Shown: positions 28,648 through 41,188, numbered from the stretch's first letter. The stretch is DNA of 59,378 nt from Caulobacteraceae bacterium (GCA_027452265.1 DAIDGR010000116.1:1-59378), one strand, 5' to 3'. Notes: a model not told the origin generated them from the letters alone. Program-made: numbers and translations.

Positions 28648-29997
28648 ATCGGCGCGGCGCACGGTCCTGGGCCCGAGAGCCCCGCGCTGGCCCTGGACGG
28701 CTGGCTGGAGCTGACGGGCGCCGAGGCTGAACTGAACCGCCGCCTCGCGCCGGGCGCCGCCGAACCCCTGATCCTTGGCCTTTCCGGCGGGGGCGACTCG
28801 ACCGCCCTGTTGCGGTTCAGCGCGGCCTGGGCGCGAACTGCGCGGCGCAAGCTGATCGCGGTCACGGTCGACCATCGCCTGAACCCAGAAAGCGCCGCCT
28901 GGACGCGCCGATGCGCTGAGCTTTGCACGCGTCTGGGCGTCACGCATGTGGTTCGCGCCTGGGAGGACCCAAAGCCGATCCGCGGCCTTCCCGCCGCCGC
29001 CCGCCAGGCCCGGCATGAGGCGCTTTGCGGCGTGGCGCGGGACGCGGGCGCCGTGGTGCTCCTGCTCGGCCACACCGCCGACGACGTGCTGGAGGCGCAC
29101 GAGATGCGCGCCGGGGGCGTCCGCGTCCCCGCGCCGCGCGCCTGGTCCCCAGCGCCCCTGTGGCCCCAGGGCCGGGATCTCTTCGTTTTGCGCCCCCTGC
29201 TGGGCGTGCGGCGGGCGGCTCTGCGCGCGTGGCTCGTCGCGCAAGGCGAGGCCTGGGTCGAGGACCCGGCCAATGAGGACCTTCGCTCCCCTCGCGCGCG
29301 GGCGCGGGCCGCCCTCGCGAAAGGGCCCGAGGCGCGGGCGCCCGTCCTCGATTCGCCGGATACCTGCACCCTGCCCGCCGCGATCGGCCCCGCCGGCGAC
29401 ATCCGGATGTCCCTGTCCCACCTGCGTGCGGCCCCGGGACGCGGCCGGGCCTGGCTGGGCCGGGCCCTGGTTTGCGTTGGGGGCGGCGACAGGCCGCCTG
29501 CCGGCGCCGTCCTGGATCGGATGCTGGCCTGGACGCTCGGCACAAGGCCGTGGCGCGGCGCCGTGCGCGGGGTCCGCGTCTTGAGCGACGGCGCCTGGCT
29601 GCATCTGGTGCGCGAGACGCAGGATCGCCGGACCGGCGTCCCGCCGCAATTGCCGCTGGGCCCTGACCAGACCCTGGTCTGGGACGGCCGTTTCGAGGTG
29701 CACGCGCAGGTCGACCGTGTCTGGCTGGGTCCGCTGGAGGGCCACCTGCGCCACCTCGCGCCCCCGCTCCGGGCCGCTGTGTCACGCGTACCGGCGGCGG
29801 CGAGGCCAGGCCTGCCGTGCCTGATCAAAGCGACCGGCGAGGCGCTGGCGCCGACCCTGGTCCCCGTGGCGGGGGTCGAGGTGCGGAACCTCGTGGCGCC
29901 GAGGCTTGCCGCCCATCTTGGGGCCATTCAGAATGAATCCGATGCGATCGCATGGAAAAACGCCTCGGACGCTCTTAAATGTCGTTTCCATGAGTGA
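28648..29997 (+). CDS. tilS: tRNA(Ile)-lysidine synthase, start codon unresolved
   Basis: TilS uses ATP and lysine to convert the wobble C of tRNA-Ile(CAU) to lysidine, needed to read AUA. The N-terminal adenylation domain has the PP-loop SGGGDST (28785-28803 region), VTVDHRLNPES, LGHTADDVLEAHEMR and RPLLGVRRAALRAWL. An in-frame TGA lies at 28642. Between it and the PP-loop there is no ATG, GTG or TTG; the first TTG is 28810, after the loop. A GGGAGGG at 28634-28640 is well spaced for the ATC at 28648, so I mark that. CTG at 28687 or 28693 is the other option. Product assignment is firm, start is not. Confidence 0.85.
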   Translation: MGAAHGPGPESPALALDGWLELTGAEAELNRRLAPGAAEPLILGLSGGGDSTALLRFSAAWARTARRKLIAVTVDHRLNPESAAWTRRCAELCTRLGVTHVVRAWEDPKPIRGLPAAARQARHEALCGVARDAGAVVLLLGHTADDVLEAHEMRAGGVRVPAPRAWSPAPLWPQGRDLFVLRPLLGVRRAALRAWLVAQGEAWVEDPANEDLRSPRARARAALAKGPEARAPVLDSPDTCTLPAAIGPAGDIRMSLSHLRAAPGRGRAWLGRALVCVGGGDRPPAGAVLDRMLAWTLGTRPWRGAVRGVRVLSDGAWLHLVRETQDRRTGVPPQLPLGPDQTLVWDGRFEVHAQVDRVWLGPLEGHLRHLAPPLRAAVSRVPAAARPGLPCLIKATGEALAPTLVPVAGVEVRNLVAPRLAAHLGAIQNESDAIAWKNASDALKCRFHE

Positions 29998-30006
29998 GGC
30001 GGTTCG

Positions 30007-31886
<1,880 letters not shown>

Positions 31887-31890
<4 letters not shown>

Positions 31891-32753
31891 GTCCGGCCGC
31901 GCAACTCGCGGCGGAGACCCGACTTCAGGGCGCCCTGCGCGCCTCGCCGGACCGGCCCCTGGTCATGGGCGTGGTCAATGTCACGCCCGACAGCTTCTCC
32001 GATGGCGGCTGCTATTCCGATCTGGTCTCGGCTCTGCGGCAGGCCGAGCGGCTGATCGAGGCCGGAGCCGCGGTGATCGATATTGGCGGCGAGTCCACCC
32101 GCCCTGGCGCACGTCCCACACCGGCGGTCGAAGAATTGCGCCGGGTCGTTCCGGTCATCGAAGCCCTTCGCCGCCGGACCGAGGCGCCGATCTCCATCGA
32201 CACCATGAAGCCGGAAGTGGCCAAGGCCGCCGTGGAGGCGGGCGCCGATATCTGGAACGATGTCATGGGCCTCGGCCACGATCCGACAGCGCCGCAGATG
32301 GCCGCCACCCTGGGCTGCGAGCTGTTCATCGGCCATATCCAGGGCGAACCTCAGACCATGCAGGCGGCGCCTCGCTATGACGACGCTCCGCGCGAGGTGG
32401 CCGCGGACCTCTCGCGCCGCGCGAGCCGGGCCGAGGCGGCCGGGGTGGACCGTGGGCGGATCTGGCTCGATCCAGGCCTGGGCTTTGGCAAGACGGCCGC
32501 GCACAATTTCCAGCTGCTCGCGTCGCTTGGCGAGATCGTCGCCCTTGGGTACCCGGTTCTGGTGGGGGCCAGCCGCAAGGGGTTCATCCGCACCGCCGAT
32601 GCCCGGGCCGAACGCCCCGACCAGCGTCTCGGCGGATCCCTGGCGGCGGCGATCCTGGCGGCCCAGGCGGGCGTGCGGATGATCCGGGTCCACGATGTGG
32701 CCGAGACGGTCCAGGCCCTGGCGGTCGTCGCGGCCGTGACCGCGCATGGCTGA
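31887..32753 (+). CDS. folP: Dihydropteroate synthase
   Basis: FolP condenses p-aminobenzoate with 6-hydroxymethyl-dihydropterin pyrophosphate in folate synthesis; it is the sulfonamide target. The 288-residue TIM barrel shows [16 protein letters not shown] (pterin/pABA site, ~29-44), GGESTRPGA (~71-79), [23 protein letters not shown] and [10 protein letters not shown]. It starts at GTG 31887, overlapping the ftsH stop (GTGA), and overlaps thiD by 8 bp. The ftsH-folP adjacency is common in proteobacteria and often precedes glmM, which is not here. Confidence 0.95.
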
Positions 32754-33549
32754 GGGGCCGCCCCGCATCCTCGTCATGGCCGGCTCCGACAGCGGCGGCG
32801 GCGCCGGGGTCCAGGGCGACATCAAGACCATCACCGCCCTCGGCGGCTATGCGGCCACGGCCCTGACCGCCATCACGGTGCAGAACACGCTTGGCGTCAG
32901 CGCGGTGGAAACCCTGGCGCCGGGCCTGATTGCCGCCCAGGCCCGGGCGGTGCTTCAGGATTTGGGCGCCGACGCCATCAAGACGGGCATGCTGGGGGAC
33001 GCGGCCGGCGCCGGCGCCGTGGCCGAGATTCTGGAGGCATGGCCGGATATTCCGGCGGTGATCGACCCGGTCCAGCTCGCCAAGGGGGGCCATGTCCTTC
33101 TCGACGCAGCGGGTCTGGACATCCTGCGCCGCCGGCTGATCCCTCGCGCGCGCCTTCTGACCCCCAACATCCCGGAGGCTGAGGTTCTTACGGGCCAAAC
33201 GATCGCCTCGCTGGACGACCGGCGTCGCGCCGGTGAGGCCCTCCTCTCGGCTGGCGCGGCGGCGGTGCTGATCAAGGGCGGACACGCGCCCGGAGACCGG
33301 GTCGTCGACCTTCTGATCACCCCGCGCGGCGAAACCTTGTTCGAGGCTGAGCGGGTGGTGAGCCGGCACACCCACGGCACCGGCTGCGCCCTGGCTTCGG
33401 CCTGCGCCGTCGGCCTCGCCCGGGGACGGGCCCTGGAGCAGGCCGTGGCGGAGGCCTGGGCCTATGTCGCCGAGGCGATCCGCCGGGCGCCCGGTCTAGG
33501 AGCCGGCGCCGGCCCCCTCGCCCACGCGTGGCCCGGCCTCTTGAAATGA
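32746..33549 (+). CDS. thiD: Hydroxymethylpyrimidine/phosphomethylpyrimidine kinase
   Basis: ThiD phosphorylates hydroxymethylpyrimidine and its monophosphate in thiamine synthesis or salvage. The 267-residue ribokinase-fold protein contains AGSDSGGGAGVQGDIKT (substrate-binding, ~12-28), AIKTGMLGD (~82-90), DPVQLAKGG (~103-111), LTPNIPEAEVLTG, IKGGHAPGD and the catalytic loop HGTGCALASA (~206-215). It starts at ATG 32746 inside folP, with an 8-bp overlap, and is coupled by ATGA to the nucleotidyltransferase gene. Other thi genes are not present in the window. Confidence 0.94.
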   Translation: MAEGPPRILVMAGSDSGGGAGVQGDIKTITALGGYAATALTAITVQNTLGVSAVETLAPGLIAAQARAVLQDLGADAIKTGMLGDAAGAGAVAEILEAWPDIPAVIDPVQLAKGGHVLLDAAGLDILRRRLIPRARLLTPNIPEAEVLTGQTIASLDDRRRAGEALLSAGAAAVLIKGGHAPGDRVVDLLITPRGETLFEAERVVSRHTHGTGCALASACAVGLARGRALEQAVAEAWAYVAEAIRRAPGLGAGAGPLAHAWPGLLK

Positions 33550-34115
33550 GCGATCTGGAGGGCCGCCTGGAGGCGATCCTGCGGCGTTGCGGGGGCCTGA
33601 TGCGCGTCCTCGAAACCGCGCGCCGCCTCGACCTGCCCGATGCCCTGGTCTTTTCCGGCGCGGTCTACCAGCCGGTCTGGAACCATCTGACCGGCCGCCC
33701 CCTCGAACATGGCCTGTCAGACTATGACCTCGCCTATTTCGACGCCTCGGACACCTCCTACGAGGCCGAGGACGCGGTGATCCGACGGGTGGCCGCGGCC
33801 CTGCCTCATGAGCTCGCGCCGCTTGTCGAGGTGCGCAATCAGGCCCGCGTGCACATCTGGTTCGAGGGCAAGTTCGGTGAGCCCTATACGCCGCTCCAGA
33901 ATGCCCCCCAGGCGCTTGAACGCTTCGTCGCCCCGGCCTTCGCCGTGGGTGTGCGCCTGGAGGCGGATGATCGCCTGAGCCTGTTCGCCCCCTTTGGCCT
34001 GGAGGACATCTTCGCGCTTCGCCTGCGGCCAAACCCCTCACGCCAGGGCCGGAGCTTCGCCAAGGTCGCCGCGCGCTGCCAGGCGCGCTGGCCCGAGCTG
34101 AAGATCGAGCCCTAA
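33546..34115 (+). CDS. Nucleotidyltransferase family protein (NTP_transf_6-like)
   Basis: A 189-residue protein starting at ATG 33546, with a 4-bp overlap (ATGA) with thiD. It carries FSGAVYQPVWNHLTGRPLEHGLSDYDLAYFD in one block, with the DYDLAYFD acidic pair typical of nucleotidyltransferase palms, and later VRNQARVHIWFEGKFG and APFGLEDIFALRLRPNP. This arrangement belongs to the small NTP_transf_6 group (PF06042), whose substrate is not established. Position at the end of the ftsH-folP-thiD run suggests co-transcription. Confidence 0.8.
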   Translation: MSDLEGRLEAILRRCGGLMRVLETARRLDLPDALVFSGAVYQPVWNHLTGRPLEHGLSDYDLAYFDASDTSYEAEDAVIRRVAAALPHELAPLVEVRNQARVHIWFEGKFGEPYTPLQNAPQALERFVAPAFAVGVRLEADDRLSLFAPFGLEDIFALRLRPNPSRQGRSFAKVAARCQARWPELKIEP

Positions 34116-34130
34116 CCTCCGCCGGCGTCG

Positions 34131-34246
34131 AGAGCGCGTTGCGTTTGGACGGAACCAATCTGGCGCGTCGCAACGCGCTCAGGGACTCTAAAACCGAGCA
34201 CGATTCAGCGCTTTCACGGATTCCGCGAAAGCGCATCGTGCTCGAG
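34131..34246 (-). repeat. Two-hairpin dispersed repeat, copy F (reverse orientation, overlaps coding sequence)
   Basis: The plus strand reads AGAGCGCGTTGCGTTTGGAC, then CGTCGCAACGCGCTCAGGGA, GAGCACGATTCAGCGCTTTC and ends GCGCATCGTGCTCGAGA. Outer pairs GAGCGCGTTGCG / CGCAACGCGCTC and GAGCACGAT / ATCGTGCTC are perfect. The last ~30 bp encode the C-terminus and stop of the DUF779 protein. Confidence 0.85.
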
Positions 34247-34579
34247 AGCCGCGAGCTCGTCGGGGCCAAACACCCGGCCGCGTGTGAGGAAGCGCTGCTC
34301 GCGACCGTTATCCAGGCTGAACATGCCGCCGCGCCCGGGCACCACATCGAGGATCAGCTGGGTGTGTCGCCACAGCTGAAACTGGTCGGCCCCGATGAAC
34401 ACCGGCGCCCCGCCCACCTCGCCAAGCTTCACGTCCCGGTCGCCGACAAGGAATTCCGCTCGCGGATAGCACATGGGCGAGGAGCCGTCGCAGCAGCCGC
34501 CCGACTGGTGGAACAGCACGGGCCCATGCTCGGCCGTCAGGACCTCGATGAAGTCCAGAGCGGCCGGGGTGGCGGTCAC
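34214..34579 (-). CDS. DUF779 family protein
   Basis: A 121-residue protein with the DUF779 core: FHQSGGCCDGSSPMCY (paired Cys), VGDRDVKLGEVGG, QFQLWRHTQLILDVVPGRGG and MFSLDNGREQRFL in sequence. Its role is unknown, but DUF779 genes are often next to AldB-type aldehyde dehydrogenases, as here. The only usable start is GTG 34579, 17 nt after the dehydrogenase stop. The last nine residues (EHDALSRNP) and the TGA lie inside repeat copy F, so the original C-terminus has probably been replaced or extended. Confidence 0.82.
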   Translation of the reverse strand: MTATPAALDFIEVLTAEHGPVLFHQSGGCCDGSSPMCYPRAEFLVGDRDVKLGEVGGAPVFIGADQFQLWRHTQLILDVVPGRGGMFSLDNGREQRFLTRGRVFGPDELAALEHDALSRNP

Positions 34580-34596
34580 CCGGGGCGGGACGGGGC

Positions 34597-36114
<1,518 letters not shown>

Positions 36115-36208
36115 GGCGCGTCTCCTCAACCCCACCGGATCGCCGGCGGCGTTCCGCTCGGCATCACGACACTAGACCCGACAAAGCGCCGTGTCAGGCG
36201 CCCTGACC

Positions 36209-36232
36209 GGGCCCCCGGGCCCCCGGGCCCCC
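36209..36232. repeat. Short GGGCCCCC tandem repeat
   Basis: Three perfect 8-bp units in the gap between the aldehyde dehydrogenase start and the peptidase stop. The units are self-complementary, so the stretch can fold as a GC hairpin, but no T-run follows, so I do not call it a terminator. Confidence 0.7.
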
Positions 36233-36243
36233 AGGTCCAAGGC

Positions 36244-38523
36244 TCACCCCTTCAGTTCGCGGTCGAAGAAGGCCTGCATGGTCCGCCAGAGGTGGAGCTG
36301 GCGCGACTCGCCCTGGATGCCGTGGCGCTGGCCGGGATAGAGCATCAGGTCGAAGGGAGTCGCCAGCTCCTGGAGCTTCGCCATGACGGCGATGGAGTTC
36401 TCCACCTGCACATTGTCGTCGGCGAGCCCCTGCATCAGCAGGAGGCGGCCTTGCAGGTCCTTCAGGCGGGGAAGGATCTCGGACGCGTCGTAGCCCGCCT
36501 TGTTCGCCTTTGGATCGCCCATGTACTGCTCGGTGTAGTGGGTGTCGTAAAGCCGCCAGTCGGTGGGGGGCGCGCCCGAAGCGCCGGCTCTGAGATGGGT
36601 GCGCGGGTCGGTCATCATGCGCAGGGTCATGAAGCCGCCATAGGACCAGCCGCTGACCCCGATCCGCGCCGGGTCGACAAAGGGCTGGGCGCGCAGCCAG
36701 TCGATGCCGACAAGCTGATCATCCACCTCCACCGTGCCCATGCGGCCGTAGATCGCGGTCTGAAAGGCCGAAGAGCGGTTCGACGAGCCCCGATTGTCGA
36801 GCGCAAAGAGGATGAAGCCATCCTCAAGGAACAGCTTGTCGCGCGGATTCTGCCAGGCGCGGGTGACGGTCTGAACGCCTGGGCCGCCATAGACCTCGAT
36901 CACCACGGGATAGCGCTTGCCCGGGTCAAAACCGACCGGCGTCTGCAGCATGTAGTGCAGGTCCTCGCCATCGGCGGCCTTCAGCACGCCATAGCGCGGT
37001 GGGGCATAGCGCGAGGCGTAGGGATTGAAGGGGTGGTCGGGACCAAGGGCGTTCTCCTCGATCCAGCGCAGACGCTTGCCGGTGAGGTCGTAGAGCGCCG
37101 TCTGAGGCGGGGTTTGGGGGTCGGAATAATAGCCGACAAACACATTGGCGGCCTTGGGCATGACCGCTGTCCACCAGCCGTGGCCTGAGGTCAGGGCCCG
37201 GGGCGGGCCAGGATCTCGGTAGGAGACGACGTAGAGCTGGCGCTCGATCGGCGTATCGCCCGAGGCCATGACATAGACGAGCCCCTTGGCCTCATCGACG
37301 CCCACCAGGCCTGGGGCATGAACGCCGGCCCCGCCGCCGCCGCCCGCATGCGGCGCGTCGCCGAAGGTGACCTGACGGATCAGGGCCCCGGAGCGGTCAT
37401 AGAGATAGAGCTGATGCACCCCCGAGCGCGCCGAGCCCCAAAGGAAGTCGCCGTCCTTCAGCGGGTGAAAGTCATCGTCGATGGCCACCCAGGGCTGGCC
37501 TTTTTCGGAGAGGAGGACGTGCGAAGCGCCGGTGGAGGGGTCGACGGCCAGAAGATCGATCTCGGTCTGGGCCCGGTTCTGACGCTGCACATAGAGCGTC
37601 GCCCCATCCCGCGACCAGGCGACCCGCGCCACATAGATGTCCGGGGTGGGCCCGAGATCGACCTTGACCGGCGCCCCGCCCGCCAGGGACTGGATGAAGA
37701 GCTCCACCTTGGCGTTGGCGGTCCCGGCATAGGGGTAGCGCTGATCGACGATCCGCACGCCCTCGGCGCCGATCTCCAGGCGGTGGGCGATCTGGACCTG
37801 GGACTCGTCGACCTTGGCGTAGGCGATCCGGCTCTCGTCCGGGGCGAACCAGAAGCCATCGAACCGGCCCATCTCCTCCTGGGCGACGAACTCGGCCACG
37901 CCATAGCTGATCGCACCCTCAGCCGAGGGGCTGATCTGACGCGCCGCCCCATCGCTGGAGGCCAGATCGCGCACGAACAGGGCGCCGTCCCGGACAAACC
38001 CCAGGTAGCGGCCGCCGTCGGACAGCTTTCCGTCGAGGGCCCCCGCCTCGGCGAGCCGGGTCGCCGCGCCCGTGCCGACGTCGGCCAGATAGAGGCCGCC
38101 GGCGGCCGGGATCAGCACCTTGTCCCCGCTCTGGGTCCAGTCGTAGTCGACCACGCCGTGCAGGGCGCCGAGCCTCTGTCGCTCGCGCCGCGCCTTTTCG
38201 GCCGGATCAAGCGCCTCGCCCGGCGGCTCGACCACCGCCCCGGAAATCACCATGCGGCCCTCGCCCCCGGCCGTCGGCGCGGCCCAGAGATCGAGGGTGA
38301 ACTGATCCGACGCTTCGGGCTTGAGCCATCCCACCCAGCGCCCATCGGGAGACACCTTCACCCCGCGCGCGGCCGGCCCGGACAGGGAGGGGCTGGCGAA
38401 CACCCGCTCGGGCGTCAGGCGGCTGGTCTCGGGCCCCGCGGAGGCAGGAGAGGCGGAAAGCGTGGTCATGGCGATGCTCAGGGCGCTACTCAGGGTGAGA
38501 CCCAGGGAGACAAGGGCTTTCAT
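36244..38523 (-). CDS. Secreted S9 (dipeptidyl peptidase IV-like) serine peptidase
   Basis: A 759-residue exported peptidase of the S9B type, removing dipeptides (often X-Pro) from peptide N-termini. It has a signal peptide (LVSLGLTLSSALSIAMTTL), an N-terminal beta-propeller of repeated WSRDG/FAPDESRIAY-like strands (~60-470), and a C-terminal hydrolase domain with nucleophile in GWSYGGFM, Asp in GLADDNVQVEN and His in GQRHGIQG. YGGPGVQTV and NRGSSNRSSAFQ are typical S9B segments. I chose ATG 38523; a GTG at 38553 overlapping the previous stop (GTGA) is an alternative. It is the last gene of the agmatine-peptidase unit. Confidence 0.9.
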   Translation of the reverse strand: MKALVSLGLTLSSALSIAMTTLSASPASAGPETSRLTPERVFASPSLSGPAARGVKVSPDGRWVGWLKPEASDQFTLDLWAAPTAGGEGRMVISGAVVEPPGEALDPAEKARRERQRLGALHGVVDYDWTQSGDKVLIPAAGGLYLADVGTGAATRLAEAGALDGKLSDGGRYLGFVRDGALFVRDLASSDGAARQISPSAEGAISYGVAEFVAQEEMGRFDGFWFAPDESRIAYAKVDESQVQIAHRLEIGAEGVRIVDQRYPYAGTANAKVELFIQSLAGGAPVKVDLGPTPDIYVARVAWSRDGATLYVQRQNRAQTEIDLLAVDPSTGASHVLLSEKGQPWVAIDDDFHPLKDGDFLWGSARSGVHQLYLYDRSGALIRQVTFGDAPHAGGGGGAGVHAPGLVGVDEAKGLVYVMASGDTPIERQLYVVSYRDPGPPRALTSGHGWWTAVMPKAANVFVGYYSDPQTPPQTALYDLTGKRLRWIEENALGPDHPFNPYASRYAPPRYGVLKAADGEDLHYMLQTPVGFDPGKRYPVVIEVYGGPGVQTVTRAWQNPRDKLFLEDGFILFALDNRGSSNRSSAFQTAIYGRMGTVEVDDQLVGIDWLRAQPFVDPARIGVSGWSYGGFMTLRMMTDPRTHLRAGASGAPPTDWRLYDTHYTEQYMGDPKANKAGYDASEILPRLKDLQGRLLLMQGLADDNVQVENSIAVMAKLQELATPFDLMLYPGQRHGIQGESRQLHLWRTMQAFFDRELKG

Positions 38524-38549
38524 CGGGCGGGCGTGTGCGGCGGGCGCGG

Positions 38550-40271
38550 TCACGGGCGCGCCGAGGCGGACACGGCGCGGACGGCGGCGAATTCGGAGCC
38601 GGCCCGCCAGCCCGGCCAGCGGTCGGACTGGGCCAGATCCCGGCTGACCTCATAGAAGAGGTCCACGTCCTGGGCGGCCCCGCGCAAATCCCAGTCCGGG
38701 CTCCAGGCGTCGCAGGCCTTGTGATAGCAACGCGCCGTATAGTCATCGACCCAGGCGTCGCCCACGGTCCGGCCGCCCTTCACCAGATCGGGACCTCCGG
38801 CAATGCCCATCAGCAGGAGCGTGGGCACGCCGCGCTTGGCGAACGAGAAATGGTCGGCGCGATAGAACAGGCCCTTTTCGGGATGCGGGTCTGGCGTCAC
38901 CTCAAGACCCTGGGCCCGGGCCGCCCGGGCGAAGTCGTCCTCCAGGCTGTCCTGGCCAGCGCCCACCAGAACCACGTCCCGGGCGGGGCCGGCGGTCTGG
39001 AGAATGTCCATGGTCAGGTTGGCCACCGTCGTCTCAAGCGGATAGATCGGGTGGGCGGCATAGGTCTCCGAACCGAGCAGGCCGCGCTCCTCCGCGGTCC
39101 AGACCGCGAACACCACGCTTCGGGCGGGCCGTGGCCCGGCGGCGAAGGCCCGGGCGATCTCCAGCTCGCCGGCGACGCCCAGTCCGTCGTCATTGGCGCC
39201 GCGGCGGATGGTCTGGCCGCTGGCGTCCGGCGCGCCCACGCCATAGGCGTCCCAGTGAGCGCCGATCATCACCGTTTCATTGGGGCGCGAGGCGCCGACG
39301 ATCCGCGCCAGGACGTTTCGACTCTCCACCAGGGTGTGGGTCACCGGGATGTCCGCCGTCAGGCGGGCGCCGCCCAGATCCACGGGATGGAAGTCGGCGC
39401 GGCGGGCGGCGCGTTTCTCGGCCTCGAAGTCCAGACCCGCGCGCTGAAACAGCTCTACGGCGAAGCCGCGCTCGATCCATCCCTGAAGCAGAACGGGCTT
39501 CGCGTCGTGGGGGCCCAGGACCCTGTCATAGGTCTCGCCCTGGGGCGCGATCACCGTCGACCAGCCATAGCCCGCACCGGGCGTCTCATGCACGATCAGG
39601 GCGGCGATGGCGCCGCGTCGGGCCGCCTCCTCGTACTTGTAGGTCCAGCGGCCATAATAGGTCATGGCCTTGCCGCCGAACCTGCCGGCCACCGGCTCGT
39701 CCGGCGCCGCCTCGAAGTCGGGATCATTGACGAGGAAGACCGCCACCTTGCCCCTGAGGTCCACACCCTTAAAGTCGTCCCAGCCGCGCTCCGGCGCGTG
39801 CACGCCATAGCCCACGAAGACCAGCGGGGCGTCGGCGAACCTTACCGCATCCACAGGCCGCGCCGTCTGCAGCGAGACGTTCTGACCCGGAACCAGCGGG
39901 ATCGCGGGGCCAAGTCCGGTGAGCGTCAAGAGGCGTGGGGCGCCAAGCTGGGTGCGCACGAGGGGAACGGGCTGGGTCCAGGATCCCTTCGCCCCGCCCG
40001 GCTGCAGGCCCAGGGCTTTGAACCGCGCGATCAGATAGGCCACCGTCCGCGTCTCGCCCGGGGTCCCTGGCGCGCGCCCCTCAAATGCATCCGAGGCCAG
40101 GACCTTGACCGTCTGCGACATCCGCGCCGGGCTGATCGGTCCGGACCCGGCGGCAGAGGGCGCCGGGGCCTGAGCCTCGACCGCCCCGGCGATACCCGGA
40201 ATCAGGGCCAGATTCAGGGCCAGACTCGCGGCCAGGAGCAAGGCGAGGCGAGGCGCGTGACGCGGAACCAT
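38550..40271 (-). CDS. Secreted M28 family peptidase
   Basis: A 573-residue exported zinc peptidase starting at ATG 40271, with signal peptide LALLLAASLALNLALIPGIAGA in two overlapping hydrophobic runs. It has a PA-like inserted region (VFVGYGVHAPERGWDDF, GKVAVFLVNDPDF), then the metal site: GAHWDAYG, GANDDGLGVA, EERGLLGSETY and DILQ(T), and later RADHFSFAKRGVP with the distal His. This layout fits the larger M28 peptidases of the PA-domain type. It lies 14 bp downstream of the amidase gene and overlaps the possible upstream start of the S9 gene by 4 bp. Confidence 0.9.
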   Translation of the reverse strand: MVPRHAPRLALLLAASLALNLALIPGIAGAVEAQAPAPSAAGSGPISPARMSQTVKVLASDAFEGRAPGTPGETRTVAYLIARFKALGLQPGGAKGSWTQPVPLVRTQLGAPRLLTLTGLGPAIPLVPGQNVSLQTARPVDAVRFADAPLVFVGYGVHAPERGWDDFKGVDLRGKVAVFLVNDPDFEAAPDEPVAGRFGGKAMTYYGRWTYKYEEAARRGAIAALIVHETPGAGYGWSTVIAPQGETYDRVLGPHDAKPVLLQGWIERGFAVELFQRAGLDFEAEKRAARRADFHPVDLGGARLTADIPVTHTLVESRNVLARIVGASRPNETVMIGAHWDAYGVGAPDASGQTIRRGANDDGLGVAGELEIARAFAAGPRPARSVVFAVWTAEERGLLGSETYAAHPIYPLETTVANLTMDILQTAGPARDVVLVGAGQDSLEDDFARAARAQGLEVTPDPHPEKGLFYRADHFSFAKRGVPTLLLMGIAGGPDLVKGGRTVGDAWVDDYTARCYHKACDAWSPDWDLRGAAQDVDLFYEVSRDLAQSDRWPGWRAGSEFAAVRAVSASARP

Positions 40272-40285
40272 GGGCTCTCCGGATT

Positions 40286-41188
40286 TCAGGCGGGGCGCGG
40301 CAGGGCCAGGGCGCCGTAAAGATCGGGCCGGCGGTCCCGGAAAAAGCCCCAGGCCGCGCGGTGGGTGGCGAGGAAGTCGAGGTCGAAGGCGGCCAGGACA
40401 TGACCTGTCTCTCCCCGGCCCAGGGCGGACACCAGATCGCCCCGATGGTCGCTGATGAAGCTTGAGCCATAGAAGGTCTGACCGCCGCCGGGATAATCGG
40501 GCCAGGGCTCGAAGCCCGTCCGGTTCGCCCCCACCACGGGAATGATGTTGGAGACGGCGTGCCCCTGCATGGCCCGCCGCCAAGGCGCGGCGGTATCCAG
40601 GCTTGGGTCATGCGGCTCGCTGCCGATGGCCGTGGGATAGAGGAGAATCTCGGCGCCCTGCAGCACCATGGCCCGGGCCGCCTCGGGGTACCATTGGTCC
40701 CAGCAGATGCCCACGCCCAGGCGGCCATACCGCGTCGCCCAGACACGAAAGCCCGTGTCGCCAGGACGGAAATAGTACTTCTCCTGATAGCCCGGACCGT
40801 CAGGAATGTGGCTCTTGCGATAGACGCCAAGCAGGGCGCCGTCGGCGTCGACCATGACTAGGCTGTTGAAATAGTGCGGGCCTTCGCGCTCGAAGATCGA
40901 GATCGGCAGGACCACGCCAAGCTCGGCCGCCAAAGGGGCGAGGCCCAGCACGCAGGGATGCTCGCGCCAGGGGTGGGCGCCGGCGAACCACCGCTCGTCC
41001 TGGCTGACGCAGAAATAGGGGCCCTGGAAAAGTTCGGGCGGAAGGATGACCTGGGCGCCGGCGGCCGCCGCGGCGCGGATCATCTCCGCCACGCAGGCGA
41101 TATTGGCCGCCAGGTCCTCGCCGAACGCGGCCTGAAGGCCGGCCACGGTGACGGACCGGGGATCGGAACGCGAGGCGGCGCGCGACAT
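40286..41188 (-). CDS. aguB: N-carbamoylputrescine amidase
   Basis: AguB hydrolyses N-carbamoylputrescine to putrescine, CO2 and ammonia, the second step of agmatine use. The 300-residue nitrilase-fold enzyme has Glu52 (LPPELFQGPYFC), Lys125 (YRKSHIPDGPGYQEK) and nucleophile Cys162 (GICWDQWYPEAAR). The FQGPYFC and QEKYYF strings are highly characteristic of the putrescine branch of the family. It starts at the ATG (41188) that overlaps the stop of the agmatine deiminase gene (TGATG), so the two are translationally coupled and act in sequence. Confidence 0.95.
   Translation of the reverse strand: MSRAASRSDPRSVTVAGLQAAFGEDLAANIACVAEMIRAAAAAGAQVILPPELFQGPYFCVSQDERWFAGAHPWREHPCVLGLAPLAAELGVVLPISIFEREGPHYFNSLVMVDADGALLGVYRKSHIPDGPGYQEKYYFRPGDTGFRVWATRYGRLGVGICWDQWYPEAARAMVLQGAEILLYPTAIGSEPHDPSLDTAAPWRRAMQGHAVSNIIPVVGANRTGFEPWPDYPGGGQTFYGSSFISDHRGDLVSALGRGETGHVLAAFDLDFLATHRAAWGFFRDRRPDLYGALALPRPA

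Noticed and set aside
36209-36232. GGGCCCCC repeat as a transcription terminator
   Set aside because: It can fold, but no T-run follows on either strand; simple slippage is a sufficient explanation.
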